DNA from: Elgaria multicarinata webbii
Lineage: Eukaryota; Chordata; Lepidosauria; Squamata; Anguidae
Assembly (NCBI RefSeq): GCF_023053635.1
Contig: NC_086178.1
Coordinates: 90,504,226-90,568,225, forward strand
Reading direction: 5' to 3'
Length of the DNA: 64,000 nt
This document shows, one piece after another, positions 1 to 13,300 of this stretch. The stretch's first letter is position 1. Every line of letters starts with the position of its first letter. The position numbers were made by a program, and so were the translations under genes. The notes under the pieces were generated by a model that was given only the letters and a program-made list of their open reading frames with translations, had not been told where the DNA came from and made no database searches.

Positions 1-493
1 CTGAATTGAACATGTCTTAGTGCCTCATCTGAGAGTTCCAGGGCTATTTTAAAACGGTTGAGTCATGATGCTATAGCTTGGAGCAGGACCTCCTCAGCAG
101 GGGCCCTGTAGTTGTGAAACAGCATTACCCATCTGGCAGCTTCTCTGCTTAATTTTAGATGTGCCATAAATTCCTTCCTGTTTTTAAGGTGTTTTAGTTT
201 CACTGCTGTCCTCTGAGAGGCAATAGGATTTTTCGGAGGTCCGCTTTTGGAGAGGCAGATCCACCCTTAGATTCCTACCCCAGCCCCCCCCTCCCAACTT
301 TCCCAGTGTCAGACCTCCAATGTTGGGAGAGATAAAAAGGATAAGGACGGTGGCACTAGTTTTGATGAGTTATGTTCTATGTAGCTCTGAAAGTTCAGCT
401 TCCCAACAGAGCTGGACATTGCATTTATACCAGATCAGACCATTTGCCTGTCCAGGCCAGTCCTGTTCACTCTGAATAGTATCTGCCCTCCAG

Positions 494-497
494 GACT

Positions 498-550
<53 letters not shown>

Positions 551-600
551 TTTATTTCTTACCCGCCTCTCCATTTTGATTGACTTTGCCATCACCTCCC
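494..600 (-). repeat. (AAT)n microsatellite on a SINE/LINE tail
   Basis: About 17 AAT units are followed by TTTTATTTCTTACCCGCCTC. That pattern is the reverse complement of a SINE 3' tail of the 'GGCGGGTAAGAAATAAAATT' kind. Confidence 0.6.
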
Positions 601-668
601 ACCTAATCCTTCTAACTCAAAATGCCAGGGATTGAACTTGGAAACTTCTTGTATCTCTTTGATAGACT

Positions 669-834
669 GTCCAGATTTAAAAGAAGGCAGGACTCCTGCA
701 GCTTTAACTGTTGTGATGAAGAGGGAATTTCACCAGGTGCTGCATGCATACAAATGACTCCTGCTGAAATTCCCTTTTCTATACAACTGTTAAAGATACA
801 GGAGCCCTGTCCTCCTTTTCATATGGTCACCCTA
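669..834 (+). mobile_element. hAT foldback MITE, family A (TAGGGTGACC), one arm
   Basis: This is the right arm of the family whose full copies lie at 1811-2130 and 7050-7367. It ends in CATATGGTCACCCTA. The left arm is missing. Confidence 0.75.
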
Positions 835-1192
835 TTTAATTTGGTTTCCTAGGTTTCTTGCAGATAATGTTGGCTAATAATTTAAAAATCATTGGTGGTA
901 GCAATGTTGTTCATAAAATAGTACTAAAAAAAGGAAACTACCCCAAGAATCAGTCTCTTGTTTAATTCAGGTTGTGAAAGAGCTTCCGATCCAGATATAT
1001 AGTGGCACACAACAAGGTGATTCAACATGTGACCACAACTGCTCTATAGATTCTAGCACGCTTTGTGTGTGGGCATGTTTGTGTGCAGGGCTCCCTTTAT
1101 AGTATCAGACAGCAATCTCAGTGAAGGTGCTACAAAAAGGAGTATTTAGTAGTCCACTAGTCATTCACACTCCCTTTACTTCTTTCCTTTAG

Positions 1193-1307
1193 GCCTGGAC
1201 ACGACCAAGGATCCTTGCCAGAAAGTTAAATGCAGCCGGCACAAGGTGTGCATTTCCCAGGGCTACCAGCGGGCCATGTGCATTAGCCGCAAAAAGCTGG
1301 AGCACAG
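1193..1307 (+). CDS. SPOCK2: SPOCK2 coding exon (residues 83-120)
   Basis: The exon lies between a TTTAG acceptor and a GTAAGG donor. It reads LDTTKDPCQKVKCSRHKVC and continues to KKLEH, with the first two bases completing a split codon and the last two starting Arg120. It is the Cys-rich stretch preceding the Kazal domain. Confidence 0.95.
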
Positions 1308-4300
1308 GTAAGGAAACACCTGGCCTCTCCATTAATCCCTGAATGGGGAATATGTGTATTGATCAAGTCGGTCCTGCTTCTGGCTCTCAGCCAGACATTT
1401 TGTGATGAGCTGGACCTTAGTGAGGAAGGATCTAGTAAGCTTAAAGTTATTTCTTTTATGTGATGAAAGTGTTAACAAATTGGGGAAAACATCTTCCAGG
1501 TGCTTATCAGCCATCCAGTGGAGTTGCACTTATTAGCCAGAACCCGTAGCAGATATACTTTTTATTGAGCAAGTCAGCACAGTTTGCCTTATGTCCCCAC
1601 AATAAAAGGACAACAGACTTACTTTCTTTTCTTTTCAAATGTAAATATGAAAAGTTAGAGAAGGGTTTGTGACATCCTTGAGAAAGTGGGTGTACTGCAG
1701 GTCACCCTATACTCATAGCTGTGGCGCTCTCCTGCTCCTTCATGGGAACTTCTATTATGGTTCCCTGATGTTCACCTATAGTGGCTCTGCTTTTCCTGTG
1801 GCCTTTGAGGTAGGGTGACCATATGGAAATGAGGACAGGGCTCCTGTATTTTTAACAGTTGCATAGAAGAAGGAATTTCAGCAGGGGTTATTTGTATGCA
1901 TGCAGCATCTGGTGAAATTCCCTCCTCATCACAACATTTAAAGCTGCAGGAGCCCTGCCTAAAATGACCAGATACAAAAGAGGGCAGGGCTCCTTCAGCT
2001 TTAACTGTTGTGATGAAGAGGGAATTTCACCAGGTGCTGCATGAATACAAAAGACACCTGCTGAAATTCCTTCTTCTATACAACTGTTAAAGATACAGAA
2101 GCCCTGTCCTCCTTTCCATACGTCACCCTACTTTGAGGGACATTTCTCCCGTGTGCAGGGCATATAATGGAAAGTTAAAGCAGGCCAAAACGCTGTGCCT
2201 TTAACAGCGACATAGCAGGGAGAAAGCGATAGGTGAAGATTTTCACCTCACCACTTCTCTACACTATGCAAAGTTCCACCTGTTGATTTCTGCTTTGTTA
2301 TGTTATGTTAGGCACAATGGTGGCATTCCCTTCACAGTATTATTAAGAGCAGATCGTTTATAAGTCTCCCCTTAGTCCTTTGAGGAGCGTTCCACAGTCT
2401 GCAAGTTGGGGATATTTCACATTCCATAAATGCCAATGGGAAGAGGACATTTTGTGTGAGGGAGTGTGTGTACACTGTGAGGTTAGCCCAGCTTTAATAC
2501 GTGCTCCTGTTTCTCTCTTATCTCTCTTTCTCTGCTGCACACACAGAATCAAGCAGCCTGCCGTGAAACTCCATGGAAACAAGGAGAGCTTGTGCAAGCC
2601 TTGTCACATGACCCAGCTGGCATCTGTCTGTGGCTCTGATGGACACACTTACAGCTCTGTGGTGAGGAGAAAATAACAATGCCTAACACTGGAAATGAGG
2701 TGGTGGTGTGTGTGTGGTGGTTTTTCAGGAGAAAAGACTGCCACACTTTCAGGCTTTGGGCCTGCATGGCTTTGGCCTACATTAGCCAGGGCTGGACACT
2801 TTCCAAGAGAGCCAAGTGGTGATGGATGGGCTCACTCATGTGTAGGCTGACACACAAGGGGTCTGAACTTACTCCTGTACTAGGCACCTGATAAGGTTGC
2901 CAGTTAGTCAGAACTTCATTGGTCTAGTCAGAACTTTGTCCCAGAATAAGAGTATGTAAAACCAAGTATGAGATAGGGAATGTGTGTCCAGTTTTTATAT
3001 CTCTACTTTCATGTGTGTGCGTGAATGTTTATTTATCTATTTACTTATGACATTTTTATCACTCCCTCCAGTTATCCACCCACCCATTTTATCCTCACTG
3101 CAACCCTGGAAGTACGCTAGGCTGAAAAATAAAACAGAAACTGGCCCAAAGCTACCCAGTGGGCTTCGTAGCTGACTGAGATTTTACCTCAGATTTACCA
3201 CTCTAACCAAGCACTTTTCTCTGACACTCTAACCCAGCCTTCTCCAAGCTTCACTCTAACCCAGCCTTCTCAGCACAGCCCTCCAGATGTGCTGGACTAC
3301 AACTCATATTGTCCCCAGCCAGCATGACAATATGCTCATACCTTGAGCCAGACATTCTCAACCTAATCTACCCAAGAGGGTTATGAGGATAAACATTTCC
3401 TCCCTGGCAGAAATGCAGCATAGAAATACAATAATTAAATAATCATTACTTGCATCTTGCACAGCTCTTGGCCATGTGCAAAGTTTAATTATAATACTCA
3501 TTAGGGCCTTTTGGGTGAGAAAGAAAGCTTCCTCTTTCCATGTTTTTGGCCTGAATTGGGGAAATGCACATTATTCTGTCTGTGCTTCAGGAGAACGTTC
3601 ATCTCACCATGGTGGAAATGTTTGTCTTCTCCCTCTGGATGAGATCCAAAAGTGTGGACTCTTGATGCATCTTTTTAATGTCCAAAGCAGCTCTCCTCTC
3701 AGGCTTAGAAACTTTGGCCAGATCTACACTACTGCTTTAAAGCGCTTTATAACAGTTTTAAAGCGCTTTAAAGCAGTTAAAGCGCTTTATAACGGTTATA
3801 AAGCGCTTTAAAGCAGTAGTGTAGATCCGGCCCCAGTCCATCTTTTTATCTCACCAATAGAAACCTGTATTTCCGTAATAACGTTTCTTATCTAGGGTAT
3901 CCACTAGATGGTTCTAGGGGAGATAATTATCTCTCATTCTGGACTTCTATCTGGAAAACCGGAACAATAGTTGCCTATTTCATGTGAAATTCTAAGGAGG
4001 AATCGCTAAAACTGTGGAGCACTTTGCACTTCAACATTGCTAAATAAATGGTTGGTTATTCATTAGCGAAGCACCAGAGGTGGTGTTTCTGAGTGATATT
4101 AAGGATAATCACATAAAGATAACACCTCTGGTACTTCTGCTAATATGTAACCAACCCACAGAATTATATAAAAATTATATATAACCAATTAGTGGAGGTC
4201 CCAAGGGTAGTGTAATTGGGTGATTTTAAAGATTAAGAAGAGGTAATTATGAGCTGGTTGGTGTGTGTTTTTATCTTTCGAGAACAGCTAATATTATCAT

Positions 4301-7300
4301 TATTAAAACCTGCAGCTCTGTGAATCCCTCAGAAATGTTTCTACAGTTAAACAAAAAAAAGGTATGGAGATAATCAAAAAAGTTAAAACTGAGGATAGAC
4401 AATAGTTTTTAAGAGTGTTTTAAAATTATTTGATAGGGGCTTCACTTCCCATGGTGTACACTCATATTTCTTTTTCCTGTTGTCACCTCTGATTGAACAG
4501 ATCTTGCAGGGGTTTGTTTTGTTTTAGAAACCCACCAGACCTGTTTAACAGGGGTGAAAGTGGGATGGGTAAAGGCACCAATAGCAGTGAAGTGTCATTT
4601 ACAGCACCTTTAAATTTCCTGGGGCAGAGTGGGAGGGAATTGAAACTGTTCTCTGTCTCTAGTTTTTATTAGAAAATGGGGAACGTGTGTTCAGATGTTG
4701 ATATCAAGATGGCTGACCCTCATCACTTTCTGGGGACAACATACTAACAATTGGGACATTGTGAATAGGTTTGGCCAGTTGTTGGACATGAAGCAATGTA
4801 AAGCAAATGCCTTTTTAAAAGGATGGACAGCAATGATATAAATATGGTCATGGATTTGAGGTCATCTGACTGTCCTTCTGGACAATGCGAGTCTCTGGGT
4901 AATGGCGCAGTGGTATAGTTTTAATATTAGACATGGGTGTTGTGTGCCTTACATTATATACAGTACAGCGGAGCTTCACAGGGTAGTGTGACTCACTGAG
5001 TTAAAGCTCATTTGGGTAGCCCCTGATGTGCTGTGCTGACCTACTTTTTTCTGCCTTCTGGCTATTGGAATAGGGGAGCTTGTTCCAGCTAAGCTCTTGC
5101 CGTTAGCACATGCAGCTGCATTTAACTCTCTCAAAATAGATAGCTAGTCTTGTGAAGAATTACCTCCCCCTCTCAGCCAGGGGTAAACTGATTCAGAAAC
5201 ATACCTCAAGCAAATTGTGGTGTATTTCCTCCCTGCTGCAAATGAGGGCCAATTTCGTACAGCTCTGGTTTAGCCTGGGGCCTGCAAGGGGATTCTGAGC
5301 TGATTACGTCCAGCCATGGGGCAAAGCGGCCATTGGGATGCCGCATGTGGTGGCCAGGTCAGTTTTCAGCCAGCAACAAGGATCATGATGCTTTCCTGCA
5401 TGCCACCTCACATGCTCAGCGTTAATCTGGCAGTGTGATGGAGCATTCACCCACATAAACAACTGTCTTAGAATTTGGATTACAGAAAAGGTGAATGAAG
5501 GAAGACAAAATTATTCATGGTGTGGGGAAAGTGGATAGGGAGACATAGGGCTCCATCACACCTACTTTTTTTATCCAGTTTTCATCCGCAGTTTCCCCCT
5601 TCATTTCCTTAGCGAGTCGAGCGCTGGGCACTTTCACGTCAGTGCGTTGTTGTACTCTTTCAGCTCATGTATCTTTTAACCTGGAGCTCTACTATGCCGG
5701 CAAAATCTCCCGCCTCGCCTCCTACGTTCTCCTTTCCCCTCACAAGATTTTTTTATTTTTAAAAAATATTTCTTTATTTCTGCAAAATACAATAGTAGAG
5801 CAGCCTGAAACTGTTACGGTAAAATTCCCCTAAGATCATATTAAACAAACTCCAAAGAACGGAGGGTAGGAAGCAGGAGGGAGTGCATGGGCTGAGACTG
5901 TTGCTGCCCCTTGGCTTGGGAAAGGTGTTCAAGGGAGGAGGAGCGAAGGTTTGTTTTGCTCATTTCAAAGGGTGAGCAGATGAACAACCATTTTAACTAA
6001 TTTCTTTTGTAAAGGCAGTTAGGTCCCCTCCTTTGCTACAAGGAAGCCAAAATGCTTACGTCTGTTTAATTTTTAAAGATAAAGAGCTCAAACTTGGCAT
6101 GGGGATAGCTCTTAGGGAGGGCTTTAGCCACCCCAAGTTTTGATTTTAAGGAATTTTTAAAATGGAAATCTGCATAATTTTTAAAGATAAATTTGGCACA
6201 GTGATAGCTCTTAAGGAGGGCTTTCAGCATGCCAAGTTCGAATTAGATTGGTTCATCCCTTGATTTTTTTAAGGAATTTTTTTAATTTCCCTCTCTTAAA
6301 CCCTTTTTGTCATAGTCCACCAATGCGAAGGATCACTTTTCCTTTCCTTTGATCATGCGAAGCTATGCATCACCAAGTTCATAAACTACAGATCTGCTGG
6401 TTCCCTTACTCAAGAGTAAATCCCATTAATTTCAACTGCATTTACATCCAAGTCATACTAAAATCCAATGCATGCTTACCCTTGAGTAAACCCCATTGAA
6501 CAAAGAGAGACTTACTCCTGAGTAAACACATATAGAGCTGACTTTTAATAGTGTGGTCACTCAGAAGCTTTTTTTTAAAAGTCTAAAACAGCAAACTGGA
6601 AAGAAGTGCTCTGCAACCCTATGCTTACTTCTGAGATCTTACTTTTACAGCAATTCATGGGAGGGAGGAGAACATTTATTTTACCGGGAGGAAAAATAAT
6701 CCAGACATTCCCTGCTCTAAAAGGAAATGAAACATGGAGGGGAAGAGGCAAAATGAGTGCAGGACGTGGGCTGCAAAACCGCATACCAGGCATGGCGAGT
6801 GTGCGATAAATCACTGGTGTGATGGAGCTCATATTCCTTCTTTTCTCATGCTAGAACCCAGGGTCATCCCATAAAGCTGATTAGTGGGAGATTCAGAGCA
6901 GATAAAAGCAAGTACTTCTCCTTTCCACCCAGTGCATAGTCAAGTTATGGACTTCATACCCCAAGATACAGTGACGGCCACCAATTTGGATGGCTTTAAA
7001 AGGGACTGAGACAAATTCATGGAGGAAAAGGCTGTCAATGGGTATATGCTAGGGTGACCATATGAAAAGGAGGACAGGGCTCCTGTGCCTTTCAGTTGTA
7101 TTGAAAAGGGAATTTCAGCAGGTGTCATTTGTATATATGGGGAACCTGGGAAAATTTCCTCTTCATCACAACAGTTAAAGCTGCAGGTGCCCTGCCCTCT
7201 TTTAAATCTGGTCACTCTAGTATAGCTCCTGCAGCTTTCACTGTTGTGATGAAGAGGGAATTTCAGCAGGTTCTCCATATATACAAATGACACCTGCTGA

Positions 7301-10300
7301 AACTCCCTTTTCTATGCAACTGTTAAAGATACAGGAGCCCTGTCCTCCTTTTCATATGGTCACCTTACTGTATGCGATTTCCAGTATCAGAGGCCGTACT
7401 CCTATGTATACCAGTTGCTGGAGTACATGAGCGGGAGAGTGGCATTGCACTCATGTCTTGCTTAATGGCCCCTTGGTCTGATCCAGCATGGCTCTTCTTA
7501 TGGCAGTTGCTCAGGTCTGTTTTGGATTGTTTGAATCTACTGCATTCAGAAGGGTGGCCATGTGTCCTGCTTTCCAGAGGATGATTTTTTATTTGAAGGC
7601 ATCACCTATTTGAAGGGCTGTCCAGTCCAAGTCCAGTTTAAAGGTAAAGAACCATTGAAGGATTTTCTGGGCCTTGACAATGCCTATCAGCAGCACACAG
7701 GGCGCCTGGCTGGGTATATTTCTTGTTAAATTATAGTAACCATTTCTAAATTTGTGTCTATTTCTTCAATAAGCACATGCAAATTTTATGCATGTCTGTG
7801 CCATGTTTTGTCCTCGTTTTTGATGCATTTCCTGTTTGGGGCAGTGCATAAGTGGTTACCCTACTTTTCACCCTCCTGCCAACAAAGTCCTCCCTTTCCA
7901 TAGGTCCCCTCTGTGTGATATTACGCCCCAGTCCTTCCTTTCACTTGCATCCAAATGTACGGATGTTTCATTTCCCAGTTATTAAAATGTTCATGAAATC
8001 ACAGCAGGCCGGCCAATGGCTGGGGAAACATTTTTGTTTCTTGCAGGAAAGAGGCAGCCGGTTTGTAGCCTATTATGCATCTAAGAATGTTGAGAAGCCT
8101 TAGCCTGATTAGTTCAAAACCAGGACACAGTAGGAAATTTCATTCAGGGAGATTAGCACTAAGAAGATTCATTGTTATTTGCTTTTGGTTCCTCTGTTGC
8201 CTGAAGAGTTAAATAACAAAACAGTAACAGGATCAGAAGGCTGATCGGCCGGCCGGCCGCAAAAGCCTTCTCTTACAATCTGCCCTTGGAATTCAGAAGG
8301 GCCAACTGAAAAGAGACCCTTGTTGCTGTAAGGCAGACCTTTAGATGTACCCATTTGATCCATTCGCCAAGCCAAAGGACAGGCACCAGCATGGGAAGAA
8401 GGCAGAAAGCACTGGGACAAATGCACTAGAGGAGCTACCCACAGGGGTCTTAGGAATCACAGAGCCTTGCATATGTGTGTGTGTGTTTTGGAGTGAGTTA
8501 TAGGCAGGCTGGGGCATTGAAAGCCTGTACCTATGCAACCATTTTGTGCCAAGCTGAATTCTACGACCTGTACAAATTCTGCAAAACAAACAAATTTGCA
8601 TGTCTCTGATTGTGTGAAATAATCACAATTGCAGAATTGTGCAAAATTTCTTGTGGTTTTGCACGTCATTACAGGGGAAGGGCATGGAGGTATGCACAGC
8701 CCTGGAACCCGGGCCACAGCCACTGGAAGTCTTATTCAGCTCCCTCTCCTTCCTCGCCCCCTCTGCTCCAGCTACTACAATTTCTACATATATTGTTCAC
8801 ATGTTTGTGAGCATATCTCTACTGCCATAAGAGTTAGAAGCATGCTTTAAAAATAATCCGAATTGAAGGTGAGATTCTCAGGAAGCCAAATTTTGTGATG
8901 GTGGTGATGTTTTCTTTGTTCCTATGGGATCGGCTATAGGAGCAGACTGGTTGAGTCAAGCCACAAACAATCTGCCACCTCCATGGGAGGATTCTTCTGT
9001 CTGCAGCTTTCTTGTGCTGCTCTTATTTCTGACTGAGTGGAGACAGCCTAAAGAAACAGGAGCTTTATTGCATCCCACCAAAGAGTTTGCGTGTCCCACT
9101 CTTAGGCCTCAGCTAGACAAGGGGGCGTGGTGGAGGGCAACAATCTCGTGATTTTATGATCGTGAGATTGTCGCCCTGATTTATACGTGGCGCGCAACAT
9201 CACAGTTGCCTTTTTTTTTGTTAAAGGGGAAGGAGCACTCATGCACAGAAGGTTAGTGTGTTTTTAAAAAAATAATTACTTTCCCCACTTCCCCCCCCCC
9301 CCAATGGGCACAGAGCTCCTGAGGAGCTCTGTGCCCCATGCCCGGCTCCTTGCGGTCACTCGTGAGGAGCCAGGACAAATTGCGACGGTGGGCGACACTT
9401 TCCGCAGTCTCAGGATCATCCCAAGACCGCAAAAAACCCGAGAAAACGGTAGGGTGATACCCCAGGGAAAGAGAGGAATCATCCCTCCCTGCTTCCGGGA
9501 TCCCCTGTGCATCATGTGGATGCACAGGGACGATCCCGGGACGATCCCCGGGATATCACCCTGTCTAGCTATGGCTTTAGTGTTGCTTCTGGTCAGCATT
9601 TTTTGAAGATTGCTGCCTGTGGAGGTGGTGAATGCCTCCTTTTAAAATCAGCTGAGAGATGTCTCTTCATTGGGGTTGACCAAATCCTCTATGAGGAAAG
9701 GTTGAAGGAGTTGGATATGTTTAGACTGAAGAAGAGATGATTAAGAGGCAATAGGATAGTCATTATAAAATATTTGTCGGGGTGTCACAAAGATCAGTGG
9801 TGGGCAGAAGGTAGATGTTTCAGACTTCAACTCCAAACATTCCTGACCATTGGCCATGTTGGCTTGGGCTTCTGGGAATTGAAGTCTAAAACATTTAGAG
9901 ATATGCCCTCTTTCCATCCCTGACATAGATGATGGAGCAAATTTGTTTTGTATAGCTAGAGCTGTAGGACCCAAACCACAAGGTTCAAATTACATGAAAG
10001 GGGATTTCGACTAAACAGTATGAGCTGATCAACAGTGGAATAGACTGCTTAGGAAGGTGGTGGCCATTTCTTCATTAGAGGTTTTTGAGCAGAGGGACTA
10101 GATGGCCACATCAGGGATGTTGTAGGTGGCAGGGGGTGGACTAGATGGCCTTTGATGTTTCTTCCAACTTTATGATTCCAGAAAGAGAGTATTATACTAC
10201 CATGGAATACTTCCTAAGATCCTGTGTGTCTTGTATTGAGGACATAGGGAAATTTATACATTATACCAGTAAAACAGAGCTATTTTAATCACAATATCAA

Positions 10301-13300
10301 TCCTAGTTGTTGGAAGTGTGCAAAACCACCAGAGGCATCTACCTGCATATGTGATGGATTTTCTAGTTTGGGTCCAGGGCTTTGCCTTCGCCAGTGAGAT
10401 CAGACAACACGACATAACAATATCTGCAAAACTGGGGCTACTATCTCTCTGTATGGACTCTTAATACACAAAAAAGACATAGAGGACTTTCAGATGGGGT
10501 GGAGATCACGTTTCCTTACTGTGGCTTCCTTCCTGGTTCTCTTCCGTGTTTGAAATGAGCTGTAGTTACACGGAGAAGAGAGCAGCGACCATGTGGCCTG
10601 TACATTTCAATGGGACACCGTCCTCTTGTGGACATTTTATAGTGCAACCTCCCCTGCACACTGCTGGAAATCTTGACAAACCTGACATATCTCAGAAGAG
10701 TCAGGTTTTCTGAGATTCATTTTGTGACGCTAAAACTGAGAAAAGGAGCAGGAGATGTTGTCAAAGTGACCCATGGACTTCCATGAGTAGTCAGTAATGA
10801 GCATGTTATAAATAATAGCTCGTTTAAAGAAGCTCATAAATAGCTCCTGACTTTTTTCTGGAGAGCAAGTCATAGCTGCTAACTGGAAAACAGAAAATGA
10901 ACTTTCTTGTACCATGCGGAAACAGAAAATTTGGGAACTTGCATTAATGGAAAAACTCACCAAACATCTTCAAGTAAAAAGAGGCCAAGTTGAAACTGAC
11001 ACTTTTTGCAAATATTCTATTTATTGAATTTGCTAATACTGAGAAGAACACACGACAACCTCTTAAGACACGCAGAACTCTATGGCATGATGTATTTGGA
11101 TGATGAAGGATAACTATCAAATAATCTTGCTTGTACTAAATAGAGTTCCTGGGTGATCAGAAAAACTATAAAGAAATAAACTCAGAGGTAAATTTGTTAC
11201 TTTGAAAAATTCAATAAAGAAGGGGGAAAAGTTATATTCATATTGAAGGTCAACATCATAATATAAATGCTCCTTTTGATCCCTATGATTAAGGTGTTGT
11301 TGTTGTTGTTTTGCTTTAACTGTTTAATGGAGTGATTCAGGGGTTATTGTTCATAACTCATTGGATTATAAAAAATCTATTATATACTTGTTTCTGGATA
11401 TCCAGCCATTGCATTAGATAGTAGGTGGATCTTTGTTTTGTCCTAGAACTTAAACATGACCCTGTCTTAAAGGTTTATGATCTATGTTGGATAAGACTAG
11501 TCAGGGACTGACAGGTGGGGGGAGGGGAGTGTCAGGTAGCAGTGGAGGAGCAGGTAAGATGTGGCCAAGGCGGTTCATGGCAGGTTTTGCCAGACCTTTC
11601 CAGAGTGCCAGCAGGGTCCCAGCACTGTGGATTTTTCTAACTTGACAGGCAGATGATTAGGGTGGATTTCTTGCTTTCTTCTCTGACTTCTCTTTTCCTG
11701 TTTTGCAGTGCAAACTGGAGCAGCAAGCCTGCCTGACCAGCAAACAGCTGACAGTCAAGTGTGAGGGCCAGTGTCCGTGTGCAAGCGAGCATAATCCGAC
11801 CTCCGCCACAGACATCAAACAAGGTCAGAGAAAGTGTTCTAGCAAATACTTGTGTGACTGTATCCTCTCCGTCTTCCTCTCTCTCTCTGCCTCTCCCTCT
11901 CCCTCTCGGGTTTGTATGATATTAACTCAGACTTCACCAGCCTGATGACTTCCAGATGTGTTGAACTACAATTCCCAGGATTCCCCAGCCAACATGCTAG
12001 CTGGGGATGCTGGGAGTTGTATGCCCAACACATCTGGAGGGCCGGGAAAGCTGCTGTAGAGACTCGTGCATAATGGGTAGAATGAACTTTTGTTGACTTT
12101 TTATGATTATGTGTCAGAAGTACACATATGTAAGCTCAAAAACAACTCAATATGTTTCTGCTCGCTCATGACTCTGCCATATCCCAGTTTGGGGTCCTCT
12201 ATTCATAGCCTAACATTTGGTTTACAGAGACGTGTACTGGACAAGACCTGGCAGACTTGGGAGATCGGCTGCGTGACTGGTTCCAGCTCCTGCATGAGAA
12301 TGCCAAGCAGAACAGCTCTGGAAACACAGGGGCCAACCCAGTGACTGGTATGCAAGCTCGTGCCATTGACCTCTATGTATATGCACCCATTCAGTGATGG
12401 ATACAGGCCTGGACATACTTAAGTGCAGACCCATTAAAATCAACAGGATTTTTGTTTGTTATGACTAGCTTAAGTCCCGCTGATTTCGAAGGGTTTACTC
12501 TGAATATGTCTGGATCCAACCCTTAAGCCTCAGCCCTCACACTGTTGTGGAAAGATTGGAATGGAATAAAACCCTCGAGCCTTCTATGTAAGTCTGGATC
12601 CAAACCTCAGGCCACATCTTTCACACAGTTGTGGAAAGACTAGAATGGGGCTGTGTAATTCCTGAGATCATCCTTTGTCCTGCCAATATCCATATCCAAC
12701 AGCTGTCTTCTTCTGAGAAACTATATATTCAGAAATATCACGTGGTGCGACCCTCCTTGGACTCTACTTTTTCAGGCTGGGGTTGGAGAATCGCACAATT
12801 GAATAGATTCCCATTTAAAACAAAAAACACCAAACAACTTTCCTTGCCCTTGGAAAATTTACATTTTGTGGATAAAGGTTCTAAACTGTGATTTCTCCCT
12901 GACTTGCTAGTTTTCTACATACAGGGGCTTTTTGATACAAAATAGTGCTCAGACATGTGATTCACAGCCTCCAGTCTGATGAGGCAAAGTCATGTGATAT
13001 TTCTGTCCTAAGCGATGGCTACTGAATGTTTAGTTTCCTCCAAGTTGTACTAGGAGGAATTAGGGCTGTTTGGTACAGGTGTGAATTCCCTTACATAAAT
13101 GCCCAGCACAGCAACAATGGTATTAAGGGTTGGGCGACTTGTGGCCCTCCAAATGTTTTAGCCTACAACTCCCATGATCTCCCACCATTGGCTGTGCTGC
13201 TAGAGCTGGTGGGAATTGTAGGCCCAAACCCCTGCAGGGGGGCACTGATTGCCCACCCCTTTGTTAAACATTTGACAATATTTTAGGATAAATGTGTTAA

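Larger units (their letters stand above)
1..1192. other. SPOCK2 intron (5' side open)
   Basis: This is intron sequence upstream of the first visible SPOCK2 exon. It holds an (AAT)n run at about 500-550 joined to a minus-strand SINE tail (to about 600) and a hAT foldback arm at about 669-834. Nothing coding is recognised in the rest. Confidence 0.7.
2662..11708. other. Large SPOCK2 intron
   Basis: This 9-kb intron separates the two Kazal exons. It holds an L2-like fragment (3055-3215), MITEs (3234-3330, 3716-3831), a 1.3-kb TIR element (5546-6832), two CR1 3' ends (6935-7500, 9640-10180) with nested hAT elements, and a GC-rich foldback (9104-9575). No gene is visible. 3840-5540, 7510-9100 and 10190-11700 show nothing I can name. 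Confidence 0.8.

Noticed and set aside
1811-2130. Family A as a Tc1/mariner MITE (TA at both ends)
   Set aside because: The TA is part of the inverted end. The true flanking duplication is 8 bp, which fits hAT instead.
4905-4930. tRNA-like phrase GGCGCAGTGGTATAG
   Set aside because: No acceptor stem, anticodon arm or B box can be assembled around it; chance or a tiny SINE remnant.
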